From: Planctomycetota bacterium
GTDB lineage: Bacteria > Planctomycetota > J058 > JAJDCQ01
Length of the DNA: 64,000 nt
Direction: 5' to 3'
Assembly (NCBI GenBank): GCA_029260755.1
Contig: JAJDCQ010000202.1
Location: 1-64,000, forward strand
The position numbers and the translations under genes were made by a program. Within the stretch, counting starts at the first letter, position 1, and every line of letters starts with the position of its first letter. Positions 35,259 through 42,793 of the stretch are shown here, piece after piece. The notes beneath the pieces were generated by a model. It was not told where the DNA came from and did no database searches. It saw nothing but the letters and a program-made list of their open reading frames with translations.

Positions 35259-36350
35259 TCAGATGTAGAACGTGATCTCGCCGCTCGCCGGCGTGGGGCG
35301 CGGCCCCACCTCGCCGGCGGCGGCCCAGTCGCGCAGGCTCTCGATGTACTGGTGGAGGAGGTCCGCCTCGGCGTTCATGAAGTCGGCGCCGTAGCGCCGC
35401 AGCGAGCGGCCCTGGTTCGCCATGATCTCGACGTCCTGCTGGATGACCTTGCGGGTGTAGGGCGGGAGGACGAACCGGCCGAGCTTGTTGAGCACCCAGC
35501 GGCCGAGGCGGTAGGTGATCGCCGTGTAGACCATCGTCTCGAAGGGGCCGACCGGCGTGCACTGGCTCGTGATGATGAACGAGCGGCTCGTGCCGAAGTC
35601 GTAGTCGACCCGGGTCATGTTGGGCATGTAGAACTTGTCGGTGTGCTTCATCGGCTCGCCGCTCGGGTTGAGGATCATCTGGCTGAAGCCGATCTTGTCC
35701 TTCTCCTGGTGGTAGGTGACGAGGACGCTGTCGTCGGTCCGTTCGACCGATGCAGCGACCTTCGTCTGACGCTCACTCCGGAACCAACCGGCATGGACGG
35801 TGACCGTGTGGGGCACGTCCATGAAGTTCTCGACGCAGTTGGTGACGTCGTTCTCGAACGGCGTCACCATGTAGTAGCTCTCCCACCCCTGCTCACCCCA
35901 GCGGGGGAACTCGAACGGGTCGTTGCGGATCGCCGCCGGATCGCCCATGTAGACCCAGATCAGTCCCTGCTGCTCGCGCACCGGAAAGGCGGGCAGCGTC
36001 TTGTGGGGGCGGACGAACGTGTCGGGGCCCTCGGTCGGGATCCGGACGCACTGTCCGTCCGGCTCGTAGGTCCAGCCGTGGTAGGGGCAGACGAGGCAGC
36101 CGCCGGCGACGAAGCCCTCGGAGAGCTGGGCGTTGCGGTGCAAACACCGGTCGAGGAGGCAGTGCGGCTTGCCGGACTCGTCTCGGAAGATGACGAGGTT
36201 CTCCTCGAGGATCGTCCGGCCGATCGGACGCCGGCCGAGGTCCGACGCCAGGCACGCGACGTACCACCAGTCCTTGAGCGTGCCGCAGCTCTCGCGCATC
36301 GACGCGCCGGAGCCGTTCGCGCCGTTCCCGCCGTTGGTTCCGTTCGCCAT
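35259..36350 (-). CDS. Rieske non-heme iron oxygenase, alpha-subunit type
   Basis: This 363-residue protein has Rieske ligands C69-x-H71 and C88-x2-H91 (CLHRN, CPYHGW) and an iron site in NCVENFMDVPHTVTVH, with D178, H181 and H186 as candidates. It is more like the pheophorbide/ketosteroid-type oxygenases than the second Rieske protein in the window, and the two share little outside the motifs. The N-terminus is Asn/Gly-rich (about residues 3-16). I chose the ATG giving MANGTNGG, because upstream codons lie in a repeat element. It is the first gene after a 346-bp spacer that contains an inverted pair of dispersed repeats, so transcription of the downstream kinase and export genes may start here. 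Confidence 0.92.
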   Translation of the reverse strand: MANGTNGGNGANGSGASMRESCGTLKDWWYVACLASDLGRRPIGRTILEENLVIFRDESGKPHCLLDRCLHRNAQLSEGFVAGGCLVCPYHGWTYEPDGQCVRIPTEGPDTFVRPHKTLPAFPVREQQGLIWVYMGDPAAIRNDPFEFPRWGEQGWESYYMVTPFENDVTNCVENFMDVPHTVTVHAGWFRSERQTKVAASVERTDDSVLVTYHQEKDKIGFSQMILNPSGEPMKHTDKFYMPNMTRVDYDFGTSRSFIITSQCTPVGPFETMVYTAITYRLGRWVLNKLGRFVLPPYTRKVIQQDVEIMANQGRSLRRYGADFMNAEADLLHQYIESLRDWAAAGEVGPRPTPASGEITFYI

Positions 36351-36429
36351 CGCCTCTGATCCCCCGTTCCCGGGCCGGCCGGCCTTCATTGTCGCCGATG
36401 CGCGAGGAGGCCGACAACGAGCAGCCGGC

Positions 36430-36480
36430 TTCGCCTTCGGCGAAGAGGACGAAACCACGGAGGCACGGAGACACGGAGGA
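36430..36480 (+). repeat. Dispersed repeat copy 1: hairpin plus (RCACGGAG)3
   Basis: A perfect hairpin CTTCGCC-TTC-GGCGAAG (36430-36446) is followed after 9 bp by three 8-bp units of the form RCACGGAG (to about 36480). The same order and spacing occur in two other copies in the window, so this is a defined element and not chance. Confidence 0.8.
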
Positions 36481-36612
36481 GCTCCGGGTGACGCGGAGTC
36501 GCTGATCCCGTGTGGCGTCTCGTGATTCAGGGTTCTCGATGCCCTTGCTGGCGGGAAGGAACGAGCGATCCCCTCATCGGCCCGGCCTCGTGGAGATGAG
36601 GCGTGCTCGGTA

Positions 36613-36665
36613 GCCTCTCCGTGCCTCCGTGTCTCCGTGGTTACATCTGCTCGCCGCAGGCGAGC
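36613..36665 (-). repeat. Dispersed repeat copy 2: hairpin plus (RCACGGAG)3, inverted
   Basis: Read on the minus strand, a hairpin with arms GCTCGCC/GGCGAGC (36665-36649) is followed after 8 bp by three 8-bp units starting with CCACGGAG (to about 36613). It faces copy 1 and differs from it in the order of the middle units (GAGACACG before GAGGCACG). Confidence 0.8.
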
Positions 36666-36696
36666 CGATACCACGACCCGCTCCTACTACTACCAG

Positions 36697-38349
36697 CTAC
36701 CAGGAGGTTCCGCCGAACGCCTCGTCCCAGAACAGACCCGCGTGGAGCGGCGTCGGCTTGATGTCGCCGGCCTTCATCCCCTGAGCGACGAGCGCCCGCT
36801 CGTAGCGCCCGGCGCCGTCCTCGACCCGAGCGGCCTCGATCGGGCCGAGCTGACCGATCGATCGGCAGATCTCGTAGTGGTGGCCCGCTCGGAGGCCGGC
36901 GTCTACCGCGGCGGCCAGCCGCTCGAGGCTCGCCTCGGGAGCGTCGGCCTCGACCCAGAGGACGTAGCGCGGCGGCTCGCCCCAGCGCGGGGTGAGCATG
37001 CAGAACGCGGGCTCGAGGCCGACGGTGCTCAGGGCGGCCTCGAGCACCTCCCCGACGCGGCCGGTCGAGAGCTTCTCGCCGGCCAGGTCGCTTCCGCCGT
37101 CGCGCTTGCCGACGAAGCGGCAGAGCGGCGCCTCGCGGAACCGCCCGATGATCTCGACCTCGTCGCCGAGGCGGTAGCGGTAGAGGCCTCCGCCGGTCGA
37201 GAGGAGCGGGACGTAGCGCCCGCCGGGCTCGGCCTGGTGGGGCGGGACGGGGCGCGCGTCGGGGTCGCCCGCGGGCGCGAGCTCGATGACGTGGCTGGCG
37301 ACGGCGAGGACGGCGCCGCGGTGGCCGACGAGCGGGAAGCTCACGACGCCCTCGGTCGCGAGCAGGCCTTTGCCCTGGATCTCGAGGTCGTCCGGGAGGA
37401 GGCGCCGCATCCCAGGCAGGAAGCGGCGGGCGGCGGCGTCGGTCCAGCACGAGAGCAGGGTCAGTCGTGGCCAGATCCGGCGGAGGTCGGGCGCCGGCGC
37501 ATGGCCGAGGGCGCGTCGGACCATCGCCGCCCGGCGTGGCGCCGCGGGCGGCGGCGCGAGGAGGCCCGGCGCGATCGGACCGGTCGGTGGGGTGATCGTC
37601 CCGGCGGCGAGGTCGTCGGCGAGGGCGTCGCGGTGCTCGACGGCCGCGGCCAGGAGAAGGGTCAGGAAGCTCGGGCTCCAGACCGAGACGAAGCGCAGCT
37701 CCGGGTCGGCGAGGAGGTAGCAGAGGGTCGCGTAGCGGCACGTCTCGAGATCCGGCAGGCGCGCCACGGCCGACGGGACCGGGAGCAGCACCCGGAGGAG
37801 GCGCCGGACGACCGGGGGGAAGTACTCGGTGTCGTCCTCGAAGCCGACCCGGGTCCCGCCGTCGGTGACCTCGCGCTCGCGCGCGGTCGGCGAGATCGAC
37901 CAGTAGGAGCTCCCGCCGAGCAGCGCCGGGCGGCGCCGGAACGTGTCGTGGAGCCAAGGTCCGGTCGCCGCGGAGAACTCGTCGAGGAGGGCGGCCGAGT
38001 AGGGAATGTACTTCGAGGCGCGGGTGCTCCCGCTCGACTTCTCGAACGCCTTCGGCATCCCCGGGAACAGGACGTCGGGCTCGCCGGCGCGGATCCGGTC
38101 GATCCACGGGGCGTGCTCGTCGTAGCCGCGCACCGGCACCGCGTCCTGGTAGTCGGCGAGGGTCCGGACGCGGCCGAGGCCGTGGTCGCGCCCGAAGGCC
38201 GTCGCGCTGGCGCTCCCGAGAAGGCGGGCGAGGAGGGCCGCCTGCGCGCCGGCCGGGTCGTTCGCCGCCCGGAGGAAGCGGGTCCAGGCGGGCCGGAGCC
38301 CGGTTCGATACGCGAGGTTGATGGCGTAGAGGAGCGGCCGCCTGAGCAT
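36697..38349 (-). CDS. GH3-family acyl-acid amido synthetase-like enzyme
   Basis: This 550-residue protein is a GH3-type member of the adenylate-forming superfamily. Plant GH3 enzymes activate an acyl acid with ATP and join it to an amino acid; bacterial members are poorly studied. The ATP-binding P-loop is FEKSSGSTRASKYIPYS (residues 103-119). Other signatures are GLLATEGVVSFP and YRYRLGDEVEIIGRF. Length and order of motifs fit the family (550-610 residues). It lies 23 bp after a GNAT-like gene and upstream of the Rieske operon. The ATG giving MLRRPLLYAIN opens with a mildly hydrophobic helix, which may attach it to the membrane. The substrate is unknown. Confidence 0.9.
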   Translation of the reverse strand: MLRRPLLYAINLAYRTGLRPAWTRFLRAANDPAGAQAALLARLLGSASATAFGRDHGLGRVRTLADYQDAVPVRGYDEHAPWIDRIRAGEPDVLFPGMPKAFEKSSGSTRASKYIPYSAALLDEFSAATGPWLHDTFRRRPALLGGSSYWSISPTAREREVTDGGTRVGFEDDTEYFPPVVRRLLRVLLPVPSAVARLPDLETCRYATLCYLLADPELRFVSVWSPSFLTLLLAAAVEHRDALADDLAAGTITPPTGPIAPGLLAPPPAAPRRAAMVRRALGHAPAPDLRRIWPRLTLLSCWTDAAARRFLPGMRRLLPDDLEIQGKGLLATEGVVSFPLVGHRGAVLAVASHVIELAPAGDPDARPVPPHQAEPGGRYVPLLSTGGGLYRYRLGDEVEIIGRFREAPLCRFVGKRDGGSDLAGEKLSTGRVGEVLEAALSTVGLEPAFCMLTPRWGEPPRYVLWVEADAPEASLERLAAAVDAGLRAGHHYEICRSIGQLGPIEAARVEDGAGRYERALVAQGMKAGDIKPTPLHAGLFWDEAFGGTSW

Positions 38350-38372
38350 GCCGCAAGTCTACCGCAGCGGGT

Positions 38373-39200
38373 TCAGGAGATTTGACTCTCGAGGAGCGGC
38401 TGCGGGATCGCGTCGATCGTGGTCGGCGCCGGACGGAGGCGCGCGGCGAGGGCGGCGGCGCGGCGGCCGATCCGCTCGAGCGGCTTCTTCACGGCGTACT
38501 TGAAGAGCGCTCCGGCGATCTCCGAGAAGCGGAGCTCGGCGAGGCAGCAGAGCTCGTCGCCCTTCGCGTAGCCGGGGTTCGCCCGGGTGAAGAAGCGGAT
38601 GTCGGGGTTCGCCATGTCGGACATGGTGACGTGGGCGTAGCGCGTCTTGACCTTGCCGTGGCACTCCTCGAACTCGATCACGCCGCGCTTCGGGTCGTAG
38701 TCGTCCGGATACTTGATCGACGCGACGCGGTCGAGGACGGCCTTCACGTCGGACGGCGTCTCGCGCTCGTGGTTCGGGAAGCAGGTGAAGTTGTTCCGCA
38801 TGAGGAGGTAGGTCTTGAAGCCCTTCGAGATCAGGAACCAGAAGACGCGGTGACGCGGGTGGGTGAGCTTGGTCCGGACGAGGAACCGGGTGAACTCGCT
38901 CTGGAGACGCTTCTGGCCCCAGCAGGACGAGTCGACGACGGTGTCGCCGCTGAAGAGCGTGACCGTCCGCTCGCCGTCGCGGTCGTCGTACATCAACTGG
39001 ATGGTGCTGAAGCCCCGGATCTGTCCGTTCTGGTCGAACATCCGGATGACGTGCTGCTTCGACTCGAGGTCGGCCTGGAACTGCTCGCGATCGACGCCGT
39101 CGTAGTGGCGCTCGAAGAGCTCCCACATGGCGGTGCGGTCGGCGGGGTCGAGGCTCGTGACGGGGTCGGTGCTGCTCTGGGTGATCCGGACGGCTTCCAT
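38373..39200 (-). CDS. GNAT-like hypothetical protein upstream of GH3 gene
   Basis: The product is 275 residues and soluble. The first half resembles a GNAT fold (AMWELFERHYDGVDREQFQ, then VIRMFDQNGQIRGFSTIQLM), with the strand-turn-strand typical of N-acyltransferase-like proteins, but I see no firm acetyl-CoA motif. The second half contains RYAHVTMSDMANPDIRFFTR and an Arg/Ala-rich end. AGGAGA before the ATG giving MEAVRITQ fixes the start; a longer frame from 39341 has unbiased codon use and no binding site, so I treat it as leader. It is probably co-transcribed with the GH3 gene. Confidence 0.65.
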   Translation of the reverse strand: MEAVRITQSSTDPVTSLDPADRTAMWELFERHYDGVDREQFQADLESKQHVIRMFDQNGQIRGFSTIQLMYDDRDGERTVTLFSGDTVVDSSCWGQKRLQSEFTRFLVRTKLTHPRHRVFWFLISKGFKTYLLMRNNFTCFPNHERETPSDVKAVLDRVASIKYPDDYDPKRGVIEFEECHGKVKTRYAHVTMSDMANPDIRFFTRANPGYAKGDELCCLAELRFSEIAGALFKYAVKKPLERIGRRAAALAARLRPAPTTIDAIPQPLLESQIS

Positions 39201-39523
39201 GATTCCAGCTCTCCTCTCGAACTCTCCGCCCGACTGTTTCGCAAAGCCGGGGCCAGACCGATGGGGACGCTCGCCGCGCTCTTCGGGGGCGGCTCGCCCC
39301 GTCGGTTCGCCACTCGAGATCTCGTAAGCCTTTTGACTCATATCGATTGCGGATTCCGGGAAGGGGCCGTCACGTCCGGGCCGATGTGTCGCCGATCGGC
39401 GGTCCTGAGTCGAACCGACGAGACCGTCCGAGACACAACGTGGCGCGGCGCGTCGTGGGAGATCCTGGACGACCGACTTTGCGGGGCTCGTCGGCTTCCG
39501 CCATGATCGGCCGGAGGACGCGC
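39201..39523. promoter_or_regulatory. Divergent promoter region, GNAT-like gene / fifth kinase
   Basis: These 323 bp separate two divergent genes and hold no convincing gene. The segment 39325-39355 is the least GC-rich part. It includes TTGACT at 39333-39338, which resembles a -35 box for the plus strand, but I cannot find a good -10 box 16-18 bp on. The plus-strand kinase has GGAGGA at 39513-39518 as its ribosome binding site. Confidence 0.35.
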
Positions 39524-42370
39524 ATGCCCGGTCTCGGCGGGCTACCGACTCCGGGGACGAGCCTCGGTCCCTACGTCGTCGGGTCCCTCCTCGGTCGCGG
39601 GGGGATGGGAGCCGTGTTCGTCGCGCGTCACGGCGTGACCGGGGCGAAGCACGCCCTCAAGATCCTCCGCGTCGGACCGGTCTCGATCGATGAGCGCGCG
39701 CTCGCCCGCTTCCGGCGCGAGGTCGAGGTGCTCGCCCGGATCGACGACCATCCCAGCCTGGTCCGGGTCCACAGCAGCGGCTTCGATCGCGGCATCCCCT
39801 GGTGCGCGATGGAGCTCGTCGATGGCATCTCGCTCGACCAGCGCCTCGACACGGGCGGCGTCCTCCCCGTCGATGAGGCCGTCCGCCTCGTCGCCTCGAT
39901 CGCGCGGGCGATCGATCACGCCCACCGCTGCGGAGTCGTGCATCGCGACCTCAAGCCGGGCAACGTCCTGATCGATCGCGCGGGCGCGCCGAGGGTCGTC
40001 GACTTCGGCCTCGCCTACGACGTCTTCGCCGCCGAGCTGACGAAGACGGGCGAGTGCCTCGGGACGCCGGCGTTCATGGCGCCCGAGCAGGTGAGTCGCC
40101 CGACGGCCGGCGGGCCGGATCGTCCGGTCGTCGCGCTCGCGGTCGGGCCGCCGACGGACGTGTACGGGCTCGGGGGCGTTCTCTACGCCTGCCTCACCGG
40201 TCGCGCGCCCGTCGAGGGGACCTCGGCCGTCGGCATGCTCGCCGAGGTCGTCCGGGGCGAGCGGACCCCGCCGAGCCGACTCGCTCCGGCGACTCCGCCC
40301 GCGATCGACGCGATCACCCTCCGCTGCCTGGCGAAGCGGATCGAGGCGCGGTTCGCGACCGCCGGCGAGCTCGCCGACGACCTCGAGCGGTTCCTCCGCG
40401 GAGAGCCGGTCGAGACGCCGGTGGCCTCCGTCGTGGGCCGTCGCCTCCTGCCCCGGTCGCGCGGTGGCCGCATGGGCGCGCTCGCCGCGGCGGTCGCCGT
40501 GACCCTCGTCGCCGCGGCCGTCCTTCCGATCGTCTGGTTCCGGGCCGACCCGATCGAGCGCGTCGTCGAGCTCGAGGCCGCGCTCTCCGAGCGGTCGCTG
40601 ACCGGCGAGGAGAGGGAGGAGCTCGAGGCGCTCGTGAGCTCGTTCGCCGGCGAGCGTCGGACGCATGTTCGCGCGCGGGCGCTCGCCATCGCTGCGCGGA
40701 TCGTGGCGGAGGGGGAAGGCGGCGGCGCCGCCGGGCGGGAGCTCGCCCTCGTCGTCCGGCCCGGTGGGGAGATCGATCGACCCGCCCTCGCCCGGACGCT
40801 CCGGGTGTTCCGGGCGCACGGCCGGCTCGACGCGGTCGCCGCGGTCCTCTGGGGGGCGCTCCCCTCCGCGCCGCCCCCGCCCACCCTCGCCGGGGAGCTG
40901 GCGGCCGCGATCGCGCGCGGCGAGCTCGACCCGCCCGGCCTCGAGGGTGCGTTCGTCGTCCTCCTCCGCGCGCCGGGACTCGATGCCGCCGGCCGCGGTC
41001 GCCTCCTCGTCCGGCGGGCCGAGCGGCTCCTCGTCAGCGAGACGCCCGACCGGGACGCCGCCCTCGACTGCTACGTCCGCGCGTTTCGCGAGCACGCCGT
41101 CGTCGCCGATCGATGGCCGCGCGAGCTCCGCCACCACGCCCTCGAGCGGTTCCTCGACGCGGTCCGCGAGCGGCGTCTCGACGACGCCCGCCCGCTCGCC
41201 GGGACTCTCGCCCGGACCCCGGGGGCCGACGCGCCCATCCCGATCGAGCTCCTCGCCGGCCTCCAGAGCGCCGCGGGCGTCGACACCCTCGCGAGCGCCG
41301 CCCTCGATCGCCCCTCGGAGGAGGAGGCGCGGGCGCTGCTGCTCCTCGGCTCGGTCCTCGAGGCGCACGCGGGCTGGCCGGTCCACTACGACATGCTCGG
41401 TCACCTCGCCGGCGAGGTGTTCGGCGTCGAGCAGCTCCTGTTGATCGGGCGCGAGGAGATGGCGCGCCCGGTGAGCGGTCGGGACCCGGGCCGGCTCCTC
41501 TTCGTCGCCGCGCTCCTCCAGCCCGGCGGCGCGAACGACGACGCCGTCGCCCGGCTGGCCCGCGGCGCCGTCGAGGGGGGCGGCGCGGCCGCGTGGCACG
41601 AGGCGCTGGCCGGGCTCCTCCTCGTCCGGCAGGACCGCATCGACGAGGGGCAGGCCCTGTTCGAGCGCTCCTGGGAGCGCGAGCTCGCCCGGCCCGAGGC
41701 GGAGCGACGACCCTACTCGGCCGAGCGGCTCGCCGCGGTGCTGATCGATCGACGGCGCGGCGATCACGTTCCGGCCGCGGTCGTCCGTCGCGGCGCCCGA
41801 CTCGCGCTCGAGGCCGCGCGTCTCCAGCGAGTCGTCGCCGACCGCTTCGCCGGGATCCGCGAGCGCGGGGCGATGCTGCCCTGGCCGTCGAACCGCGAGT
41901 ACGGGATCTCCGAGGTGCTGGCCCTGACCGCCGAGCGTCTCGTCGCGCTCCCCTCGCCCGGGTGCTGCGGCGGCCCGGATCCGGGTGATCCGACGCCGAC
42001 GCCGTCGCCGGAGGAGATCGTCGCCGTCGGGGTCGAGCTGACGTCGCGCCCGATGGCGCGGCTCGGGCGGGCGGTCGACTACTACGAGGGCGGCATGCCG
42101 CCGAGCTTCCGATTGCTGACGACGGGGGCGCGTCACCACCTGCGCCACGGACGCGCCGATGAGGCGCTCGTCGCCATCGACGAGGCCCTTCGGATCGAGA
42201 TGGCCGAGTCGTCGGGCTCGGGCCAGGCGGCGGTCGAGCGTCTGGGGAGGATCTCCAGCCTTCACGCCGACCGCGCGATGATCCTCGAGAAGCTCGGGCG
42301 GCCCCAGGAGTCGCTCCGGGCGCGCGGGGACGCTACGGAGTATCGGCGGAAGGCGGGCGGCGGCGGCTAG
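39524..42370 (+). CDS. Ser/Thr protein kinase with TM segment and helical ectodomain
   Basis: This 948-residue kinase has motifs GRGGMGAVF, KHALKILR, HRDLKPGN, VDFGLAYD and GTPAFMAPEQ, with the catalytic domain at about residues 17-295. A longer insert than usual follows APEQ (SRPTAGGPDRPVVALAVG). One membrane helix lies at about 315-340. The outer 600 residues are helical; the last 60 look TPR-like (DEALVAIDEALRIE and a second helix pair ending LEKLGRPQESLRARGD). The ATG at 39524 is chosen because GGAGGA lies five bases upstream; an ATG at 39503 is possible. It stands alone on the plus strand. Confidence 0.92.
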   Translation: MPGLGGLPTPGTSLGPYVVGSLLGRGGMGAVFVARHGVTGAKHALKILRVGPVSIDERALARFRREVEVLARIDDHPSLVRVHSSGFDRGIPWCAMELVDGISLDQRLDTGGVLPVDEAVRLVASIARAIDHAHRCGVVHRDLKPGNVLIDRAGAPRVVDFGLAYDVFAAELTKTGECLGTPAFMAPEQVSRPTAGGPDRPVVALAVGPPTDVYGLGGVLYACLTGRAPVEGTSAVGMLAEVVRGERTPPSRLAPATPPAIDAITLRCLAKRIEARFATAGELADDLERFLRGEPVETPVASVVGRRLLPRSRGGRMGALAAAVAVTLVAAAVLPIVWFRADPIERVVELEAALSERSLTGEEREELEALVSSFAGERRTHVRARALAIAARIVAEGEGGGAAGRELALVVRPGGEIDRPALARTLRVFRAHGRLDAVAAVLWGALPSAPPPPTLAGELAAAIARGELDPPGLEGAFVVLLRAPGLDAAGRGRLLVRRAERLLVSETPDRDAALDCYVRAFREHAVVADRWPRELRHHALERFLDAVRERRLDDARPLAGTLARTPGADAPIPIELLAGLQSAAGVDTLASAALDRPSEEEARALLLLGSVLEAHAGWPVHYDMLGHLAGEVFGVEQLLLIGREEMARPVSGRDPGRLLFVAALLQPGGANDDAVARLARGAVEGGGAAAWHEALAGLLLVRQDRIDEGQALFERSWERELARPEAERRPYSAERLAAVLIDRRRGDHVPAAVVRRGARLALEAARLQRVVADRFAGIRERGAMLPWPSNREYGISEVLALTAERLVALPSPGCCGGPDPGDPTPTPSPEEIVAVGVELTSRPMARLGRAVDYYEGGMPPSFRLLTTGARHHLRHGRADEALVAIDEALRIEMAESSGSGQAAVERLGRISSLHADRAMILEKLGRPQESLRARGDATEYRRKAGGGG

Positions 42371-42541
42371 CCCCGGCGGCTCGCCTTCGGCGAGGGATGT
42401 CACCACGGAGGCACGGAGACACCGAGGATCTTCGAGGCAGCCCGATCTCCGTCGGGGATCAACCGCCCGCCTCTCGGCGCCATCGAGCTCGGCGCCATCG
42501 AGTCCGGACGGACGCTACCCCACCCAGGCAGGCTAGCCGGG
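42371..42541. other. Convergent intergenic region with dispersed repeat copy 3
   Basis: This 171-bp spacer lies between the convergent fifth kinase gene and the lipoprotein gene. Its first part is the third copy of the dispersed repeat. The rest holds no gene or clear terminator. Confidence 0.5.
42380..42427 (+). repeat. Dispersed repeat copy 3: hairpin plus (RCACGGAG)3
   Basis: Hairpin CTCGCC-TTC-GGCGAG (42380-42394), then 8 bp, then three RCACGGAG-type units (42403-42427, the last with one change). It lies 10 bp after the stop of the kinase gene, so it may serve as that gene's terminator. Confidence 0.8.
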
Positions 42542-42793
42542 CTAGTCGTTGCCCGTCCGTCCCGGGCGTTCCTTCGCCTTGGGGCGCGTGAACGGGGGCG
42601 CGTCGATCGTCCGGTCGCGCTCGGGCGTCGGAGGCGTCCGGTCCGCCTCCGGCACGGCGGCCGCCTCGTCGTCACCCTTCTCGGGCGTCGACTCGCAGCC
42701 GGCGAGCGCGAGCGGGATGAGCAGCGCCGCGACGAGCGCGAGCGTCGGCCGCCCTCGTCTCGTCGGGCGGAGGGTCTTGGTCGGCTCGCTCAT
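42542..42793 (-). CDS. Small lipoprotein at the end of the gsp cluster
   Basis: This 83-residue protein has a signal peptide with the lipobox LALAGC, so it should be lipidated at the cysteine (about residue 33). The mature part is 50 residues, charged, Pro/Arg-rich and probably disordered. Its ATG overlaps the stop of gspD (ATGA at 42790-42793), so it is made together with the secretin. By position it could be a pilotin-like helper for secretin assembly, but it is much shorter than known pilotins and shows no similarity to them. Confidence 0.65.
   Translation of the reverse strand: MSEPTKTLRPTRRGRPTLALVAALLIPLALAGCESTPEKGDDEAAAVPEADRTPPTPERDRTIDAPPFTRPKAKERPGRTGND

Larger units (their letters stand above)
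36351..36696. other. Intergenic region with an inverted pair of dispersed repeats
   Basis: This 346-bp spacer between the GH3 gene and the Rieske gene has no gene. It holds two repeat copies facing each other (see separate entries), plus a smaller inverted repeat (36572-36577 with 36596-36601) and another (36389-36394 with 36412-36417). The layout resembles a BIME-type cluster of palindromic elements. It may act as an attenuator between the two gene groups, or hold a promoter for the Rieske operon. Confidence 0.5.

Noticed and set aside
39201..39341. N-terminal extension of the GNAT-like protein from an ATG at 39341
   Set aside because: Codon use in this part is unbiased, no ribosome binding site precedes it, and the internal ATG at 39200 has a good AGGAGA.
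39542..42406. 954-codon open frame on the minus strand
   Set aside because: It is antisense to the fifth kinase, whose catalytic motifs are complete on the plus strand.
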